NCBI GenBank assembly: GCA_017694295.1
Contig: JADINA010000019.1
Coordinates: forward strand, 86,983 to 150,982
Length of the DNA: 64,000 nucleotides
Direction: 5' to 3'
DNA from: Candidatus Alloenteromonas pullistercoris
GTDB lineage: Bacteria; Bacillota_I; Bacilli_A; RFN20; CAG-826
Shown here: positions 8,514 to 17,582 of the stretch, one piece after another
Layout: every line of letters begins with the position of its first letter
Position numbering within the stretch: the stretch's first letter is position 1
Position numbers and translations under genes: made by a program
Notes under the pieces: model-generated
Database searches by the model: none
The model's input: the letters and a program-made list of their open reading frames with translations, nothing else
Told to the model about the DNA's origin: nothing

Positions 8514-9905
8514 TCAATTTGCCTTTTGCCTTTTGGCAAGCCTTTTGGATAATAGGGCAACGAGCAAGGTGAACCCAAAGAAGGTGAAGAAGATGGCGAC
8601 GTAAGCCAAATAGAGGAGGATGAGGTAAAGGAAATCGACCTCGCATTCCCCGATATTGACGGTCAAAAACCCCGGCAAATCGATTGGCAATGGGCAAATC
8701 TGGGTGAAGGCGAAGTTGAGGTAAAGCAATTCGCTGAGATGCTCCCCGGAGTTGGTTACCCAGGTCGCGGAGAGATTGGTGATCAAAACCGAGGTGAAGG
8801 TCGCCACCAAGATGACGAAGGCGTAGTAAACCAAGGGGATTTTGACGTCTTTGACCTTAAATTCGCTTAATCCCAACATAACCGGCAATACCGAGAGGAG
8901 GAAAAGAAGGAGGTGGGTGAGGGTGAAATAGGCAAAGGAATAGTCAATGACCGCCCCGAAGTTCTGAATCCGCCCGAAATAGAAGAAGACGGTGACGGCC
9001 CCGGCGGAATGGACGAAGAAGGCGATGTCGTAAAGCCTTTTTTTGTTTAGGAAGAGGGCGAGGAAGACGATGATCTTCCCGATGTCGCAGATGAATAGGG
9101 GGATGCTGGAAAGGGCGATGTTGTATATGTTGTAGCCATCCCCTATGAGCATCGAGTCCTTCCCGGCGAAATGGATGAGAAGGACGATGGCCATGACCCT
9201 TAGCCAATATAGCTGCCTTTCCTTCGTTTTCCTTTTTAGGATGAGGTAGGCAAGCAGGGTGAAGATGGGCACCAACGCCAAAGAAAGGAAATGCCAGAAG
9301 GAGAAGTTCTCGAAGCGGAGGAAGTCGCTTAGCCAGCTTGGGGAAAGAGAAAGCGGGTAGCTAAGCACGTTAAGCGGGAGGCAGACTAAGACGAATAGGG
9401 GGAGGAAAAGAAGGGAACGGAAATCCTTTTTGCCTAAGCCATCGCGCAAAAGCAGATGGGCGCAAAGAAGGAGCAGGGCAAAAGATTGCAAAGCGTAAAG
9501 TGCCCAGATCATCCCCTTTGGGATAAGCTGGTTGATCGAATCGTATATCTCCATCGTCACCGGGTCGAGGTTGTTCCGATTCGGCGTGTTTTCCATCGTC
9601 TTTTCCATCGAACAGTACTCGGCTGTCCCTAAAAGCGAGAACACGGCCACCAGGGGATAAACTATCTTCAATGTCGACTTGGCCTTTGCCGAATTGAGGA
9701 AAACGGCCATCGGGACGAGTAGATACCCCGCCATCTTAAGCAATTCGCAAATGTAAAGCATGGCCGAGAAGTCAAGCGGCCTGGAGAAAACATGGAACTG
9801 GTTGAAGGTGAAAGACTCAATCAAGCCGAAAAGCAAATAGGCGGCGGAAAGGAGTGCCGCCACCCAACCCAACTTATTAGGCCGTGTGGAAAAGGAGGTC
9901 TCCAT
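8514..9905 (-). CDS. polytopic membrane protein of unknown function
   Basis: About 463 residues with some ten to twelve hydrophobic segments, starting with WVAALLSAAYLLFGLIESF and ending with FTFFGFTLLVALLSKRLAKR. I recognise no transporter motif. The ATG at 9905 is taken as the start, since the longer frame begins with a TTG inside the preceding gene. The start overlaps the end of the glutamine synthetase gene by 29 bp, so the two are probably co-transcribed and perhaps translationally coupled. That pairing is notable but does not by itself assign a function. Confidence 0.6.
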   Translation of the reverse strand: METSFSTRPNKLGWVAALLSAAYLLFGLIESFTFNQFHVFSRPLDFSAMLYICELLKMAGYLLVPMAVFLNSAKAKSTLKIVYPLVAVFSLLGTAEYCSMEKTMENTPNRNNLDPVTMEIYDSINQLIPKGMIWALYALQSFALLLLCAHLLLRDGLGKKDFRSLLFLPLFVLVCLPLNVLSYPLSLSPSWLSDFLRFENFSFWHFLSLALVPIFTLLAYLILKRKTKERQLYWLRVMAIVLLIHFAGKDSMLIGDGYNIYNIALSSIPLFICDIGKIIVFLALFLNKKRLYDIAFFVHSAGAVTVFFYFGRIQNFGAVIDYSFAYFTLTHLLLFLLSVLPVMLGLSEFKVKDVKIPLVYYAFVILVATFTSVLITNLSATWVTNSGEHLSELLYLNFAFTQICPLPIDLPGFLTVNIGECEVDFLYLILLYLAYVAIFFTFFGFTLLVALLSKRLAKRQKAN

Positions 9906-11994
9906 AGCTTGGCACCGGCCATTCCCTTTTGTCGACGAGCAGCTCAAGCTCGTCGATCGCCTGCCTTAGCCGCCCCATGTCAAGGCGGAGCCTGCAGGCG
10001 GCGAAATAGGCGAGGTCCCGGCCCTTTTTCGCGTTTGCCTCCTTCAGGCTTTGCTTTAGTTTTTCATTGGCCTGGTAGGCTTCGTCGATCTTGCTTGAAA
10101 GCTTTTTCGCCAAATCCGCTAGGCAAGAGGGCTTTGGCCCGCTTGGGAGGCTAAGCTGCTCAAGCAGGCGCTTGGAATAGGACAAGCAGGCGGGCAGGAA
10201 AAGCTTGCTCGCCATATGGACCATCGTTTTCGCGTCCAAGGTCGCCTTGTTCCCGTATTCGGCGTATTTGACCTCAACCCGGGATTGGAGCTCCCTTTCG
10301 CTCAGGACGTTGGCCTTCCCATATAGGTCTTTGGCCTTTTGGCTTTCCAAGCTAGCGATCCCCTCGACGGCGTTATGCAAATGGGGCAAGCCGCGCCTTT
10401 CTGCCTCCTTTTCCCATTCCTTGGAATACCCATCCCCGGAATAGAGGATTCGCTTATGCTTTTTTAGCTTTTCGACAAGCAATTCGGCGGCGGCTTCCTT
10501 CTTGTCGGGGTTGGATGAGGCTTCTAGGGCGGAAGCGAAATCGGAAAGGGCCCGGCCGAGTATCACGTTCAAGGCGGTGGAGGATTCGGCGATCGGGGCG
10601 CTTGAGCCGACCATCCTAAACTCGAACTTGTTGCCGTTATAGGCAAATGGGCTCGTTCTGTTCCGGTCGCCGGCGTCCTTGTATATGTAAGGCAGCGTCT
10701 TGACCCCGGTGTCGATGATGCCCCTTTCCCGCTTCTCGCCTTCTTTTCCTTGCAAAAGCCTTTCGACCAAGGCCTCGTTGTCCTCCCCGATGAAGGCCGA
10801 GACGATCGAAGGCGGGGCTTCCTCCCCGCCGAGGCGGAGGTCGTTGGAATAGGAGCAGCAGGAGGCGAAAAGCTCCTCCCCGTATTCGTCTATCCCCTCA
10901 ATCATGGCGGAAAGGAAGACGGGGAAATAGGGGCAATCGCGGGCGAAGAGGTTGACCCCCTTGTCGGTCGAAAGGGAGAAGTTGTTGTGCTTGCCAGAGC
11001 CGTTTATCCCCTGGAAGGGCTTTTCGTCGAGTAGGCAGACCAAGCCATGCTTTTTGGCAATTTTCTTAAGCAGCATCATCACCAGCTGGTTTTGGTCGGC
11101 GGATATGTTGGAGGGGGCGTAGATGGTGGCGAGCTCCTCTTGGCAGGGGGCGACCTCGTTATGCTCGGTCTTGCTTAGCACCCCAAGCGACCAAAGCGCC
11201 TCGTTGACCTCGGCCATGAAGGAGGCGACCCGGTTGTTGATGGGCCCAAAATAATGGTCCTCAAGCTCCTGCCCCTTCGGCGGCTTGGCCCCGAAGAGGG
11301 TGTGGCCGCAGTAGGCGAGGTCCTTCCGCTTGGCGAATTGGGATTCGTCGAGGAGGAAATACTCCTGCTCGGGGCCGCAATAGGAGATGACGCGGCTCGA
11401 TTCTTCGTCCCCTAAAAGGCGGAGCACCCTGATGGCCTGCTTGGACACGTAATCCATCGAGCGGAGCAAAGGGGTTTTCTCGTCTAGGGCCTCGTTGGTG
11501 TAGGAGCAAAAGGCGGTCGGGATATAGAGGACGGCGCTTTCGCCCTCTTTGATGATGAATGCCGGCGATGTCGGGTCATAGGCGGTGTAGCCCCTGGCCT
11601 CGAATGTTGCGCGGAGTCCGCCATTGGGGAAGCTTGAGGCGTCTGGTTCGCCTTTAATAAGCTCCTTGCCGGAAAAGTGGAGGATCGCGTGGCCATCCCC
11701 GTCTTTGCCGGAAAGGAAGGAATCGTGCTTTTCGGCCGTCGCCCCGTTTAGCGGCTGGAACCAGTGGGTGTAGTGGGTGGCGCCGTTATCTAAGGCCCAC
11801 CTCATCATCCCATCCGCCAAACTTGAGGCGATCTCGTCGGGCAGGCTTTCCCCGTCTTCGGATGTTTTGCTTAGCTTTTGGCAAACGTCCTCGCTTAGGT
11901 AACGGCTTATCTTCTCCCCGGAGAAGGAATAGATGCCAAAACGGCCGCGCAGCCCGTTTTCCATCACGGCTTTGTCGTTCCCGCTTTTTTCCAT
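9877..11994 (-). CDS. glnN: glutamine synthetase type III
   Basis: 705 residues, the size of GSIII and much longer than GlnA. It condenses glutamate, ammonia and ATP to glutamine. Recognisable blocks include YCGPEQEYFLLD, KTEHNEVAPCQEELATIYAP, DEKPFQGINGSGKHNNFSLS (the GSIII signature with the metal and ammonia-site residues), and NRTSPFAYNGNKFEFRMVGS. Its C-terminal helical region (EAYQANEKLKQSLKEA) is typical of GSIII. TATAAT on the minus strand (12002-12007) ends just 7 bp before the ATG, and no ribosome binding site fits, so the mRNA is probably leaderless. Confidence 0.95.
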   Translation of the reverse strand: MEKSGNDKAVMENGLRGRFGIYSFSGEKISRYLSEDVCQKLSKTSEDGESLPDEIASSLADGMMRWALDNGATHYTHWFQPLNGATAEKHDSFLSGKDGDGHAILHFSGKELIKGEPDASSFPNGGLRATFEARGYTAYDPTSPAFIIKEGESAVLYIPTAFCSYTNEALDEKTPLLRSMDYVSKQAIRVLRLLGDEESSRVISYCGPEQEYFLLDESQFAKRKDLAYCGHTLFGAKPPKGQELEDHYFGPINNRVASFMAEVNEALWSLGVLSKTEHNEVAPCQEELATIYAPSNISADQNQLVMMLLKKIAKKHGLVCLLDEKPFQGINGSGKHNNFSLSTDKGVNLFARDCPYFPVFLSAMIEGIDEYGEELFASCCSYSNDLRLGGEEAPPSIVSAFIGEDNEALVERLLQGKEGEKRERGIIDTGVKTLPYIYKDAGDRNRTSPFAYNGNKFEFRMVGSSAPIAESSTALNVILGRALSDFASALEASSNPDKKEAAAELLVEKLKKHKRILYSGDGYSKEWEKEAERRGLPHLHNAVEGIASLESQKAKDLYGKANVLSERELQSRVEVKYAEYGNKATLDAKTMVHMASKLFLPACLSYSKRLLEQLSLPSGPKPSCLADLAKKLSSKIDEAYQANEKLKQSLKEANAKKGRDLAYFAACRLRLDMGRLRQAIDELELLVDKREWPVPSYGDLLFHTA

Positions 11995-12001
11995 GGCTCC
12001 G

Positions 12002-12030
12002 ATTATATGCTTCGCTCCCCCTTCTAAAAA
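12002..12030 (-). promoter_or_regulatory. promoter of glnN, probably leaderless
   Basis: On the minus strand TATAAT (12002-12007) lies 7 bp before the start codon, which would put the transcript start on or next to the A of ATG. The -35 region is weak (TTTTTA). Confidence 0.45.
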
Positions 12031-12059
12031 AGGGGAAAGTTGGCTAGACTTGCTTCGCT

Positions 12060-13403
12060 ATGGAACCAAAAGACGCCTTTGCCTCGCTTCGAGGACACGA
12101 AAACCCGCCCGCTAGAGTAAGGAAGGCCCGGCTTAGGGCGCTACGCGAATCGCTATGCCGGCATGAAGGCGAATTGCTTTCCGCCCTTAACCAAGATCTT
12201 GGCAAAAGCCCCGAGGAGGGCTACATGACCGAGCTTGGGCTCGTTTACGATGAGCTTTCCTATTGCCTAAGGCGTCTTAGCCGGTTTTGCAAAGGGGAAA
12301 AAGCCAAAGTCGGGCTCGCCAATTTCCCAGGCAAAGGGAAAGTCATCCACGATCCCTATGGGAGGGTTTTGATCCTCGCCCCTTGGAATTACCCCGTCTT
12401 GCTTTCGCTTCAGCCGCTTATCGGGGCCATCGCCGCCGGGAACTCGGTCGCCATTAAGCCAAGCGAGCTTTCCCCCTCTTGCTCATCGGCCATCCGCAAA
12501 GTCGTCGAGTCGGCCTTCGATAAAGACGTCGCCATTTGCCTTGAGGGCGGGGTGACGACGGCCAAAGCCCTTTTGTCACTCCCCTTCGACATGGTTTTCT
12601 ACACCGGCTCGACCAAGGTTGGGCGGGAAGTGTATTCCTCGTGCGCGGAAAAACTCATCCCCTGCGTCCTTGAGCTTGGCGGGAAAAGCCCGGTTTTGGC
12701 TTTGCCTAGCGCCGACTTAAACTTGCTCGCCCGCCGCCTGGCCTTTGGCAAATGCCTTAACGCTGGGCAAACCTGCGTCGCCCCCGATTATTTGCTTTTG
12801 CCTAAAGGGAAGGCAAAGGAATTCACCATTGCCTTCGAAAAGGCCGTCTCCTCCTTTTACCCGCCTTCTCCCCTATCCTGCCCCTTTTACCCGCATATCG
12901 TCTCTAAACGCCACTTTGACCGCTTAAAAGGGCTTTTGGACGGAGAAAGGCCGCTTTATGGCGGGGAGGACGACGGGCGGCGGATCGCCCCGACCCTTTT
13001 ACTTTCAAATTTTGAGTCGAAGGCGATGGGGGAGGAGATATTCGGGCCGATTTTGCCCCTCATCGAATACGACGACCTCGATTCCGCCTTATCCAAAATT
13101 GCCTCTTTGCCGACCCCACTGGCCTTCTATTGCTTTGGAAAGAAGAAGGAAGCGGAGCGCATCGCCAGTATGGTTGACTGCGGAGCCGCGGTGATAAACG
13201 ACACCGTCATGCACCTTTCCTCCCATAGCCTTCCCTTCGGGGGGAAGGGCGGAAGCGGGCTTGGCTGCTACCATGGCCCTTATAGCCTGCTTTGCTTTTC
13301 CCGACCAAAGGCGGTTCTAATTAAGGGGAAGGTTGACGTAAAACTCCGCTACCCACCGTTCACGAAAAGGAAAGACTACATAATAAGAAAAATTGTCCAT
13401 TAA
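12060..13403 (+). CDS. NAD(P)-dependent aldehyde dehydrogenase
   Basis: 447 residues, the length of the class 3-like bacterial aldehyde dehydrogenases. It oxidises aldehydes to acids. Conserved blocks in order are LILAPWNYPV, AIAAGNSVAIKPSE, FYTGSTKVGREV (cofactor loop), LELGGKSPV with the general-base Glu, NAGQTCVAPDY with the nucleophilic Cys, and GPILPLIEY. All catalytic residues are visible. It is divergent from glnN. TAGACT lies 9 bp before the ATG and there is no ribosome binding site, as at several other genes here. The C-terminal KRKDYIIRKIVH suggests possible membrane association, as in fatty-aldehyde enzymes. Confidence 0.9.
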   Translation: MEPKDAFASLRGHENPPARVRKARLRALRESLCRHEGELLSALNQDLGKSPEEGYMTELGLVYDELSYCLRRLSRFCKGEKAKVGLANFPGKGKVIHDPYGRVLILAPWNYPVLLSLQPLIGAIAAGNSVAIKPSELSPSCSSAIRKVVESAFDKDVAICLEGGVTTAKALLSLPFDMVFYTGSTKVGREVYSSCAEKLIPCVLELGGKSPVLALPSADLNLLARRLAFGKCLNAGQTCVAPDYLLLPKGKAKEFTIAFEKAVSSFYPPSPLSCPFYPHIVSKRHFDRLKGLLDGERPLYGGEDDGRRIAPTLLLSNFESKAMGEEIFGPILPLIEYDDLDSALSKIASLPTPLAFYCFGKKKEAERIASMVDCGAAVINDTVMHLSSHSLPFGGKGGSGLGCYHGPYSLLCFSRPKAVLIKGKVDVKLRYPPFTKRKDYIIRKIVH

Positions 13404-13424
13404 CTTTTGGGGTGCCTTTTAATA

Positions 13425-13478
13425 TATAATTCCCCGGCTTGGGGTGGTATGCTCTATCTGGTATTCGATACTAGGTAG
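13425..13478 (+). promoter_or_regulatory. -10 element and 25-bp hairpin/palindrome before degV
   Basis: TATAAT at 13425-13430 is followed at 13454-13478 by an imperfect palindrome. As RNA it folds into an 11-bp stem (CTATCTGGTAT with ATACTAGGTAG, two G-U pairs) with a TCG loop, ending 7 bp before AGGAGG (13486-13491). It could be a repressor operator or an mRNA hairpin that controls access to the ribosome binding site. Confidence 0.5.
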
Positions 13479-13499
13479 TAACTACAGGAGGTAACTATC

Positions 13500-14327
13500 A
13501 TGCGTCACATAATCGTCGATTCCGGCTCCTCGATAAAGCCGGAGGAAGCCAAAGCCCTCGGATTGGACGTCTTGCCCATCCGCATCAACATCGGCGGAAG
13601 GGAATATAGTGATGGGGTCGACATCGACTCGAGCTCTCTTTACAAACTGATGGAGGAGACAAAGCAATTCCCCAAAACCGCCTTGCCGCGCCTTGATTTG
13701 GCCGAAGAGCTCGTCAAAGGCTATGTTGAGAAGGGGGATGAGGTGCTCATCCTCCCGATCTCGAGCGCCCTTTCCGGCACCTATTCCTCCCTTTGCAGCC
13801 TTCTTTCTCCCTATAAGGGGGTCAAGGTGTTCGACACCAAGCAGGCGGCCGGGGGCATTAGGATATTGGCCCTTGAGGCTTTAAAGCACGCCGACATGGA
13901 CCTCGATTCCCTTTGCGCCCACCTTGAGCAACTGCGGAGGCGGATATCCCTCATCTCCTTGCCCGAGACCCTCGATTACCTACTCAAGGGTGGTAGGCTG
14001 AAGAAGGCGGCCTGGATGCTTGGGACCCTTCTTCGCATCCTCCCCGTCATCTCCTTGGGGAAGGAAGGGGAGGTCATTTCCAGCGCCAAGGTGCGCGGCC
14101 TCCATAACGGCATCAAGTATTTGTCGGAAAAGCCCATCGAGGAGGGGATAGACACCTCCTACCCGATCGTGGCGAGCTATACCAAATCGCGGGAGAACCT
14201 CGATAAGGTGATGGCCTTGCTTAAGGAAAAGGGCATCGTCACCGATTGCTATGACGACCTCACCGCGACCCTCGCCGCCCATTGGGGCCCGAATGCCTTT
14301 GGCCTTTTCTACGTTAAAAAAGCCTAA
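13500..14327 (+). CDS. DegV family fatty-acid-binding protein
   Basis: 275 residues, typical of DegV/FakB. The family binds a free fatty acid and, in FakB, presents it to the kinase FakA. Visible landmarks are the N-terminal IIVDSGSSIKPEEA, the PISSALSGTYSS loop with the ligand-carboxylate Ser residues, VFDTKQAAGGIRIL, and DYLLKGGRLKK. No fakA lies in this window. AGGAGG is 8 bp before the ATG. A palindrome in the leader suggests control, perhaps by a lipid-responsive repressor. A terminator follows. Which fatty acid is bound cannot be said. Confidence 0.9.
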   Translation: MRHIIVDSGSSIKPEEAKALGLDVLPIRINIGGREYSDGVDIDSSSLYKLMEETKQFPKTALPRLDLAEELVKGYVEKGDEVLILPISSALSGTYSSLCSLLSPYKGVKVFDTKQAAGGIRILALEALKHADMDLDSLCAHLEQLRRRISLISLPETLDYLLKGGRLKKAAWMLGTLLRILPVISLGKEGEVISSAKVRGLHNGIKYLSEKPIEEGIDTSYPIVASYTKSRENLDKVMALLKEKGIVTDCYDDLTATLAAHWGPNAFGLFYVKKA

Positions 14328-14357
14328 TCGGTTTTATTGAACTAAATCCATCTGCGA

Positions 14358-14386
14358 ATGCCCCCTTTGTTTGGGGCATCCTTTTT
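14358..14386 (+). terminator. terminator after degV
   Basis: ATGCCCC (14358-14364) pairs with GGGGCAT (14373-14379), followed by CCTTTTT. Confidence 0.75.
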
Positions 14387-14399
14387 CGTTATCTTGGGT

Positions 14400-15110
14400 T
14401 TACCCTCTTTGCTTGGAAAGCTCGTAAAGCCCGATGGAGGCGGCGTTATCGAGGTTAAGGGAATCAAGGCTATGGGATATCTTGATTAATAGCGGCGTCC
14501 CGACCTCAAGGAAAGAAGGGTCAAGCCCTTTGGCCTCGTTTCCGAAAACCAAAGTCGAGGGACGGGGAAAATCCACTTCGCCTAAATGCGTTTTGGCTTG
14601 GAGCATGAAAGGGTAGAGGGCGCGATCCCCAAATTGGGCGCGGTAGGATTCGAAATCCTTGTATCGGGTCAGCCGGAGGGAGAAGAAAGCCCCCATCGAG
14701 GAGCGGATGACTTTGGGGTCGAATGGGTCGGCGCAAGGCTCGACCAAGGCGAGGTCAGTTACCCCAAAGGCCAGGCAACTACGCATTATGGTGCCGAGGT
14801 TGCCCATGTTCATCGGGTTGACCAATAGGCAATGGTCCTCATAAGGGTTTAGCGCCTTTTCCATCTTTTCGAATTCGGCGATGGCCATGACGTTTTCCTT
14901 CCCCGAAAGCGAAGCGAAAACCTTATTGTTGTTGGAAATGACCATTATTCCTTTTTCCCTCGCCTTCGCGATTAGGCGGGATTTCGTCTCGCCCTCCGCC
15001 AAATCGGGGGAAAGGTAAAGGCGGAGGCAACTCGCCTTCTCCAAGGCCTCAAAGGCCAAGGTCAGGCCCAAGGCGAAGGAAGTCGGGCCCTTTTTGTCGT
15101 ATTTGAGCAT
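14400..15110 (-). CDS. SpoU/TrmH family RNA 2'-O-methyltransferase
   Basis: 236 residues of the SPOUT class, which methylates ribose 2'-OH in tRNA or 23S rRNA using SAM. The three SpoU motifs are present: NPMNMGNLGTIMRS (motif 1 with N and catalytic R), VFGNEAKGLDP (motif 2), and SLDSLNLDNAASIGLYE (motif 3, LN-x(2)-NA). The N-terminal part has the L30e-like substrate-binding look (LRLYLSPDL, GIMVISNNNKVFASLSG). It stands alone, convergent with degV. The target nucleotide is not predictable from sequence. Confidence 0.88.
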   Translation of the reverse strand: MLKYDKKGPTSFALGLTLAFEALEKASCLRLYLSPDLAEGETKSRLIAKAREKGIMVISNNNKVFASLSGKENVMAIAEFEKMEKALNPYEDHCLLVNPMNMGNLGTIMRSCLAFGVTDLALVEPCADPFDPKVIRSSMGAFFSLRLTRYKDFESYRAQFGDRALYPFMLQAKTHLGEVDFPRPSTLVFGNEAKGLDPSFLEVGTPLLIKISHSLDSLNLDNAASIGLYELSKQRG

Positions 15111-15168
15111 TTAGTCGGTGACCATCCCTTCTTTTCCCCCTATTTGCATTGCAGGAGGCATTTTAGCG

Positions 15169-15576
15169 ATGGACGAGGGAAAAGGGAAGGCAAGCGGCGA
15201 CTTGCTGCTTACCAGACTAACCAAAAAGCGGCTATCCGAGCTTGGGCTTAGGCTAAGTGGGGATTCCGGGCTTTACATAGAGGGGGAGCTTTTGGACCAG
15301 CTCGCCAGAAGCGACCCCGAGGGCTATTTAAGGCGGATAGCGAAGATAAAGAAGGCGGTGCTCTCCGCCGAATTCCTCAGCTCCCCCAAAACCCACCTTG
15401 GGCCGATTGGCTTTGCCAAGGCCTTTGAGGTCAGTGACGGGATCGGATTGCTGCGGATCGAATTCACCCCAAAGGGGAAGCCAAGGCGTTATTGCCTAAG
15501 CCTATGCAAGGCCTTGGGGCCGCTTCGGCTTAGTGGATTTGCCCGTTGCGCAGGTAAAAGAAGCGCCTCTTCCTGA
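15169..15576 (+). CDS. small basic protein of unknown function
   Basis: 135 residues. ATG 15169 is chosen because AGGAGG lies 10 bp upstream; an upstream extension would lack a ribosome binding site. The sequence is basic and helical at first (TRLTKKRLSELGLRLSGD), with no motif I know and no signal peptide or membrane segment. Its last 47 bp overlap the 3' end of the convergent membrane protein gene, which is unusual and may mean the annotated end is read-through of a shorter original gene. Confidence 0.45.
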   Translation: MDEGKGKASGDLLLTRLTKKRLSELGLRLSGDSGLYIEGELLDQLARSDPEGYLRRIAKIKKAVLSAEFLSSPKTHLGPIGFAKAFEVSDGIGLLRIEFTPKGKPRRYCLSLCKALGPLRLSGFARCAGKRSASS

Positions 15577-16192
15577 AGGAGAGGACGTTGTTTAGGGCCA
15601 CTAGGGCTAGGTCGGTCAAAAGGAAGGAGAGGAGGAAAAGGAAGACCCCGGCCCAGGTGAGGTCGCTTCCGGTCGCGAAGAAGGAATAGGCGTATTGGGA
15701 GCCTTCGTAGAATAGCGATTCCGGGAACACGTAGGGCCTTACGTAGATGTAGAGGACGTAGATGAGGGGATAGCAGAAGGAGGTGAAGGCGATGTAAAGC
15801 CTGACCGTCCCCTTCTCCTCGAAGAAAAGGTATTCGAGGAAGGGCAAAAGCAAGAGGGCGAGGTGGAAGTAAAAGCCCTCCGCCGTCCGGTCCAGCCGCA
15901 TCTGGAAGAAGAAATAATATAGGGCCCCCAATAGGCAAGCCCCAAGCAAGGGCAAGCCAAGGCGCATGTTCATCCCGGCCGGAATGCCCCGCAAACCCCG
16001 CTTCAAATCGATGGCATTTGCCAAGATGGCGATGAATAGGCATAGGCAATAGAAGCCCCCGGCTTGGACGCTTACGAAGCAAAAGGGGTGGTAGGGCCAG
16101 CAGGAATGGAGGTAGAAGATCAGCCCGGTGAGCAGCAAGGTGAGGATCGCGATCCTCGATAGCAGGGCGATAAGGCGGTTACGGGCGATCAT
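15530..16192 (-). CDS. seven-helix membrane protein, possibly Pr6Pr-like
   Basis: 220 residues with about six or seven hydrophobic spans, from IALLSRIAILTLLLTGLIFY to AGVFLFLLSFLLTDLALVAL. The general architecture and the block YPLIYVLYIYVRPYV recall the Pr6Pr family of small membrane proteins, but I am not sure. On the minus strand TTAACA, 18 bp, TATATT lies 10 bp before the ATG. It is divergent from the NUDIX gene and shares a 52-bp intergenic region with it. Confidence 0.5.
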   Translation of the reverse strand: MIARNRLIALLSRIAILTLLLTGLIFYLHSCWPYHPFCFVSVQAGGFYCLCLFIAILANAIDLKRGLRGIPAGMNMRLGLPLLGACLLGALYYFFFQMRLDRTAEGFYFHLALLLLPFLEYLFFEEKGTVRLYIAFTSFCYPLIYVLYIYVRPYVFPESLFYEGSQYAYSFFATGSDLTWAGVFLFLLSFLLTDLALVALNNVLSFRKRRFFYLRNGQIH

Positions 16193-16243
16193 GGCGAGCC
16201 CTAATATATCACGATGCCGCGATTCGTGTTAACATATCGGGCC

Positions 16244-16771
16244 ATGAAGCTTTCCCTTAACCTCAAAGACGACCAATACCCCTTTTCCGGGATAACCGAG
16301 GTTCGCCGCGTCTCCCGCGTCATCGCCTTCGACTCATTGGGCCGGATCGCCATCCACACCGTAAGCCGCGACGACGCCTTTGGCTGCCAAACGTATTTGG
16401 AAACCCCCGGGGGCGGGGTCGATGAAGGCGAGGATTACCAAATGGCCGCCATACGGGAGGCCAAGGAGGAGCTTGGCGACGAGGTCCAATTGCTTGAGTG
16501 CCTTGGCGACTGCGTCGACGCCTATAACCTCATAAAGCGGAAAAACGAAAACCGCTTCTTCCTCGCTAGGATAAAGAAGGAGGGGCTTTCGAAGCATTTC
16601 GTCTCCCAAGGTGACCTTTATATAAAGGAAACCCGCCTGCTCACCCCAAAGGAAATCGAGGAAGGCTACGCGGCTATGCCGGAACAGGGGGTGTCGCTGC
16701 TGGTGAAACGAAGGGAATTGCCCTTCCTCCGCCTCGCCTTTTCCCGTCTCCCGCATTACCTTGGCAAATAG
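16244..16771 (+). CDS. NUDIX hydrolase, ADP-ribose pyrophosphatase-like
   Basis: About 175 residues from ATG 16244 (an ATG at 16214 is in frame). The Nudix box is complete, G-x5-E-x7-REUXEE-x-G-U, read as GGVDEGE, DYQMAAI, REAKEELGD. It hydrolyses nucleoside diphosphates linked to another group; NDP-sugars or ADP-ribose are likely. I prefer 16244 because TAACAT lies 8 bp upstream, matching the leaderless layout seen elsewhere in the window. No ribosome binding site fits either start. Confidence 0.85.
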   Translation: MKLSLNLKDDQYPFSGITEVRRVSRVIAFDSLGRIAIHTVSRDDAFGCQTYLETPGGGVDEGEDYQMAAIREAKEELGDEVQLLECLGDCVDAYNLIKRKNENRFFLARIKKEGLSKHFVSQGDLYIKETRLLTPKEIEEGYAAMPEQGVSLLVKRRELPFLRLAFSRLPHYLGK

Positions 16772-16794
16772 CCAAGTCCTCGCCAAATTGGGCC

Positions 16795-16823
16795 TTGATG
16801 GGGGATAGGGCGAAGTATATAGT
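16795..16823 (+). promoter_or_regulatory. tRNA-His promoter
   Basis: TTGATG (16795-16800), 17 bp, TATAGT (16818-16823), 9 bp before the tRNA. Confidence 0.75.
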
Positions 16824-16832
16824 ATTCCCGCT

Positions 16833-16909
16833 GGCGCGATTGGTGAAACGGTGAACACATCCGGCTGTGAACCGGACATGAACGGGTTCGACTCCCGTAT
16901 CGCGCCCCA
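16833..16909 (+). tRNA. tRNA-His (GTG)
   Basis: A full cloverleaf: acceptor GCGCGAT with ATCGCGC, the extra 5' G (-1) pairing with C73 that marks tRNA-His, anticodon loop CTGTGAA with GTG, T-arm GGGTTCGACTCCC, and encoded CCA. A terminator follows, and an 8-kb island of ATPase cassettes begins just beyond. Confidence 0.97.
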
Positions 16910-16927
16910 CACTGGCTCATAGGTAAG

Positions 16928-16949
16928 TCCCGATGATTCGGGATTTTTT
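16928..16949 (+). terminator. terminator of tRNA-His
   Basis: TCCCGA, loop TGAT, TCGGGA, then T6. Confidence 0.9.
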
Positions 16950-17110
16950 GTTTCTTTGGACATGCTTTGATAGGGCATTCGGCACGTTTCTATCAAGAAT
17001 ACAAAGCTTTTGCGGGCTTAAGCCTTTCAATACGATTCTATGGGTGTTAGCCTGATTCAATAACCCGATTATCCAGATTGTTTTAAGCGGTGAAAAGTGA
17101 AAGTTTGGGT

Positions 17111-17166
17111 CATTTCTTCGACTAACTGCTCGCCATTTCTTCGACTAACTGCTCGCCATTTCTTCG
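17111..17166. repeat. 23-bp perfect tandem repeat, 2.4 copies
   Basis: The unit starts CATTTCTTCGACTAACTGCT and ends CGC. It occurs at 17111 and 17134 without change, with a partial third copy at 17157. It ends about 42 bp before the truncated ATPase gene at 17209, the same place iterons occupy before intact copies. Confidence 0.9.
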
Positions 17167-17208
17167 ATTTCGGTTGTTAACTTCATCGTTTAAACATGAA
17201 ATGGCGGC

Positions 17209-17394
17209 ATGAAAAAGAGAGCATTTGCCGCGTTTTTTGATGAAGTACTTGACTTTTCCTTACAAAGCAAAGGCGCAGTTTTGGTTGTCGGGCCAAAGTG
17301 GTGCGGAAAGACGAGAACGTGTTCCCAACACGCCAAAACCATCATTGAAATGTTGCCGTTGGACAAAAGAAGGCAAAATGTGCTCTTCGCCTAA
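17209..17394 (+). pseudogene. truncated AAA_14/DUF4143 ATPase (relic of the GPKWCGK type)
   Basis: Only 61 codons remain. They match the N-terminus of the intact ATPase at 47578 closely (FFDEVLDFSLQSKGAV, then Walker A GPKWCGKT at 28-35, then AKTIIEML). The frame ends at 17394 and downstream sequence contains only short degenerate frames, so Walker B, the sensor and the whole C-terminal domain are gone. The 5' end, including the tandem repeat upstream, is well preserved, which suggests recent loss. Confidence 0.8.
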
Positions 17395-17582
17395 AGCCGC
17401 TACGCCTATAAAAAGATAGCGGGGTATACGTCGTCCCACTGGCGAACCAACGCAATTGTTGTGGCTATTGAGCCCAAACCCAAGGATATTCGTTTTATTT
17501 TGCATAGCATTCATCCGCGGTCCATTTTAATTCGATAGACTATCGCCATTGAGGCTTATCGATGATTCAAGTTATCGACACG

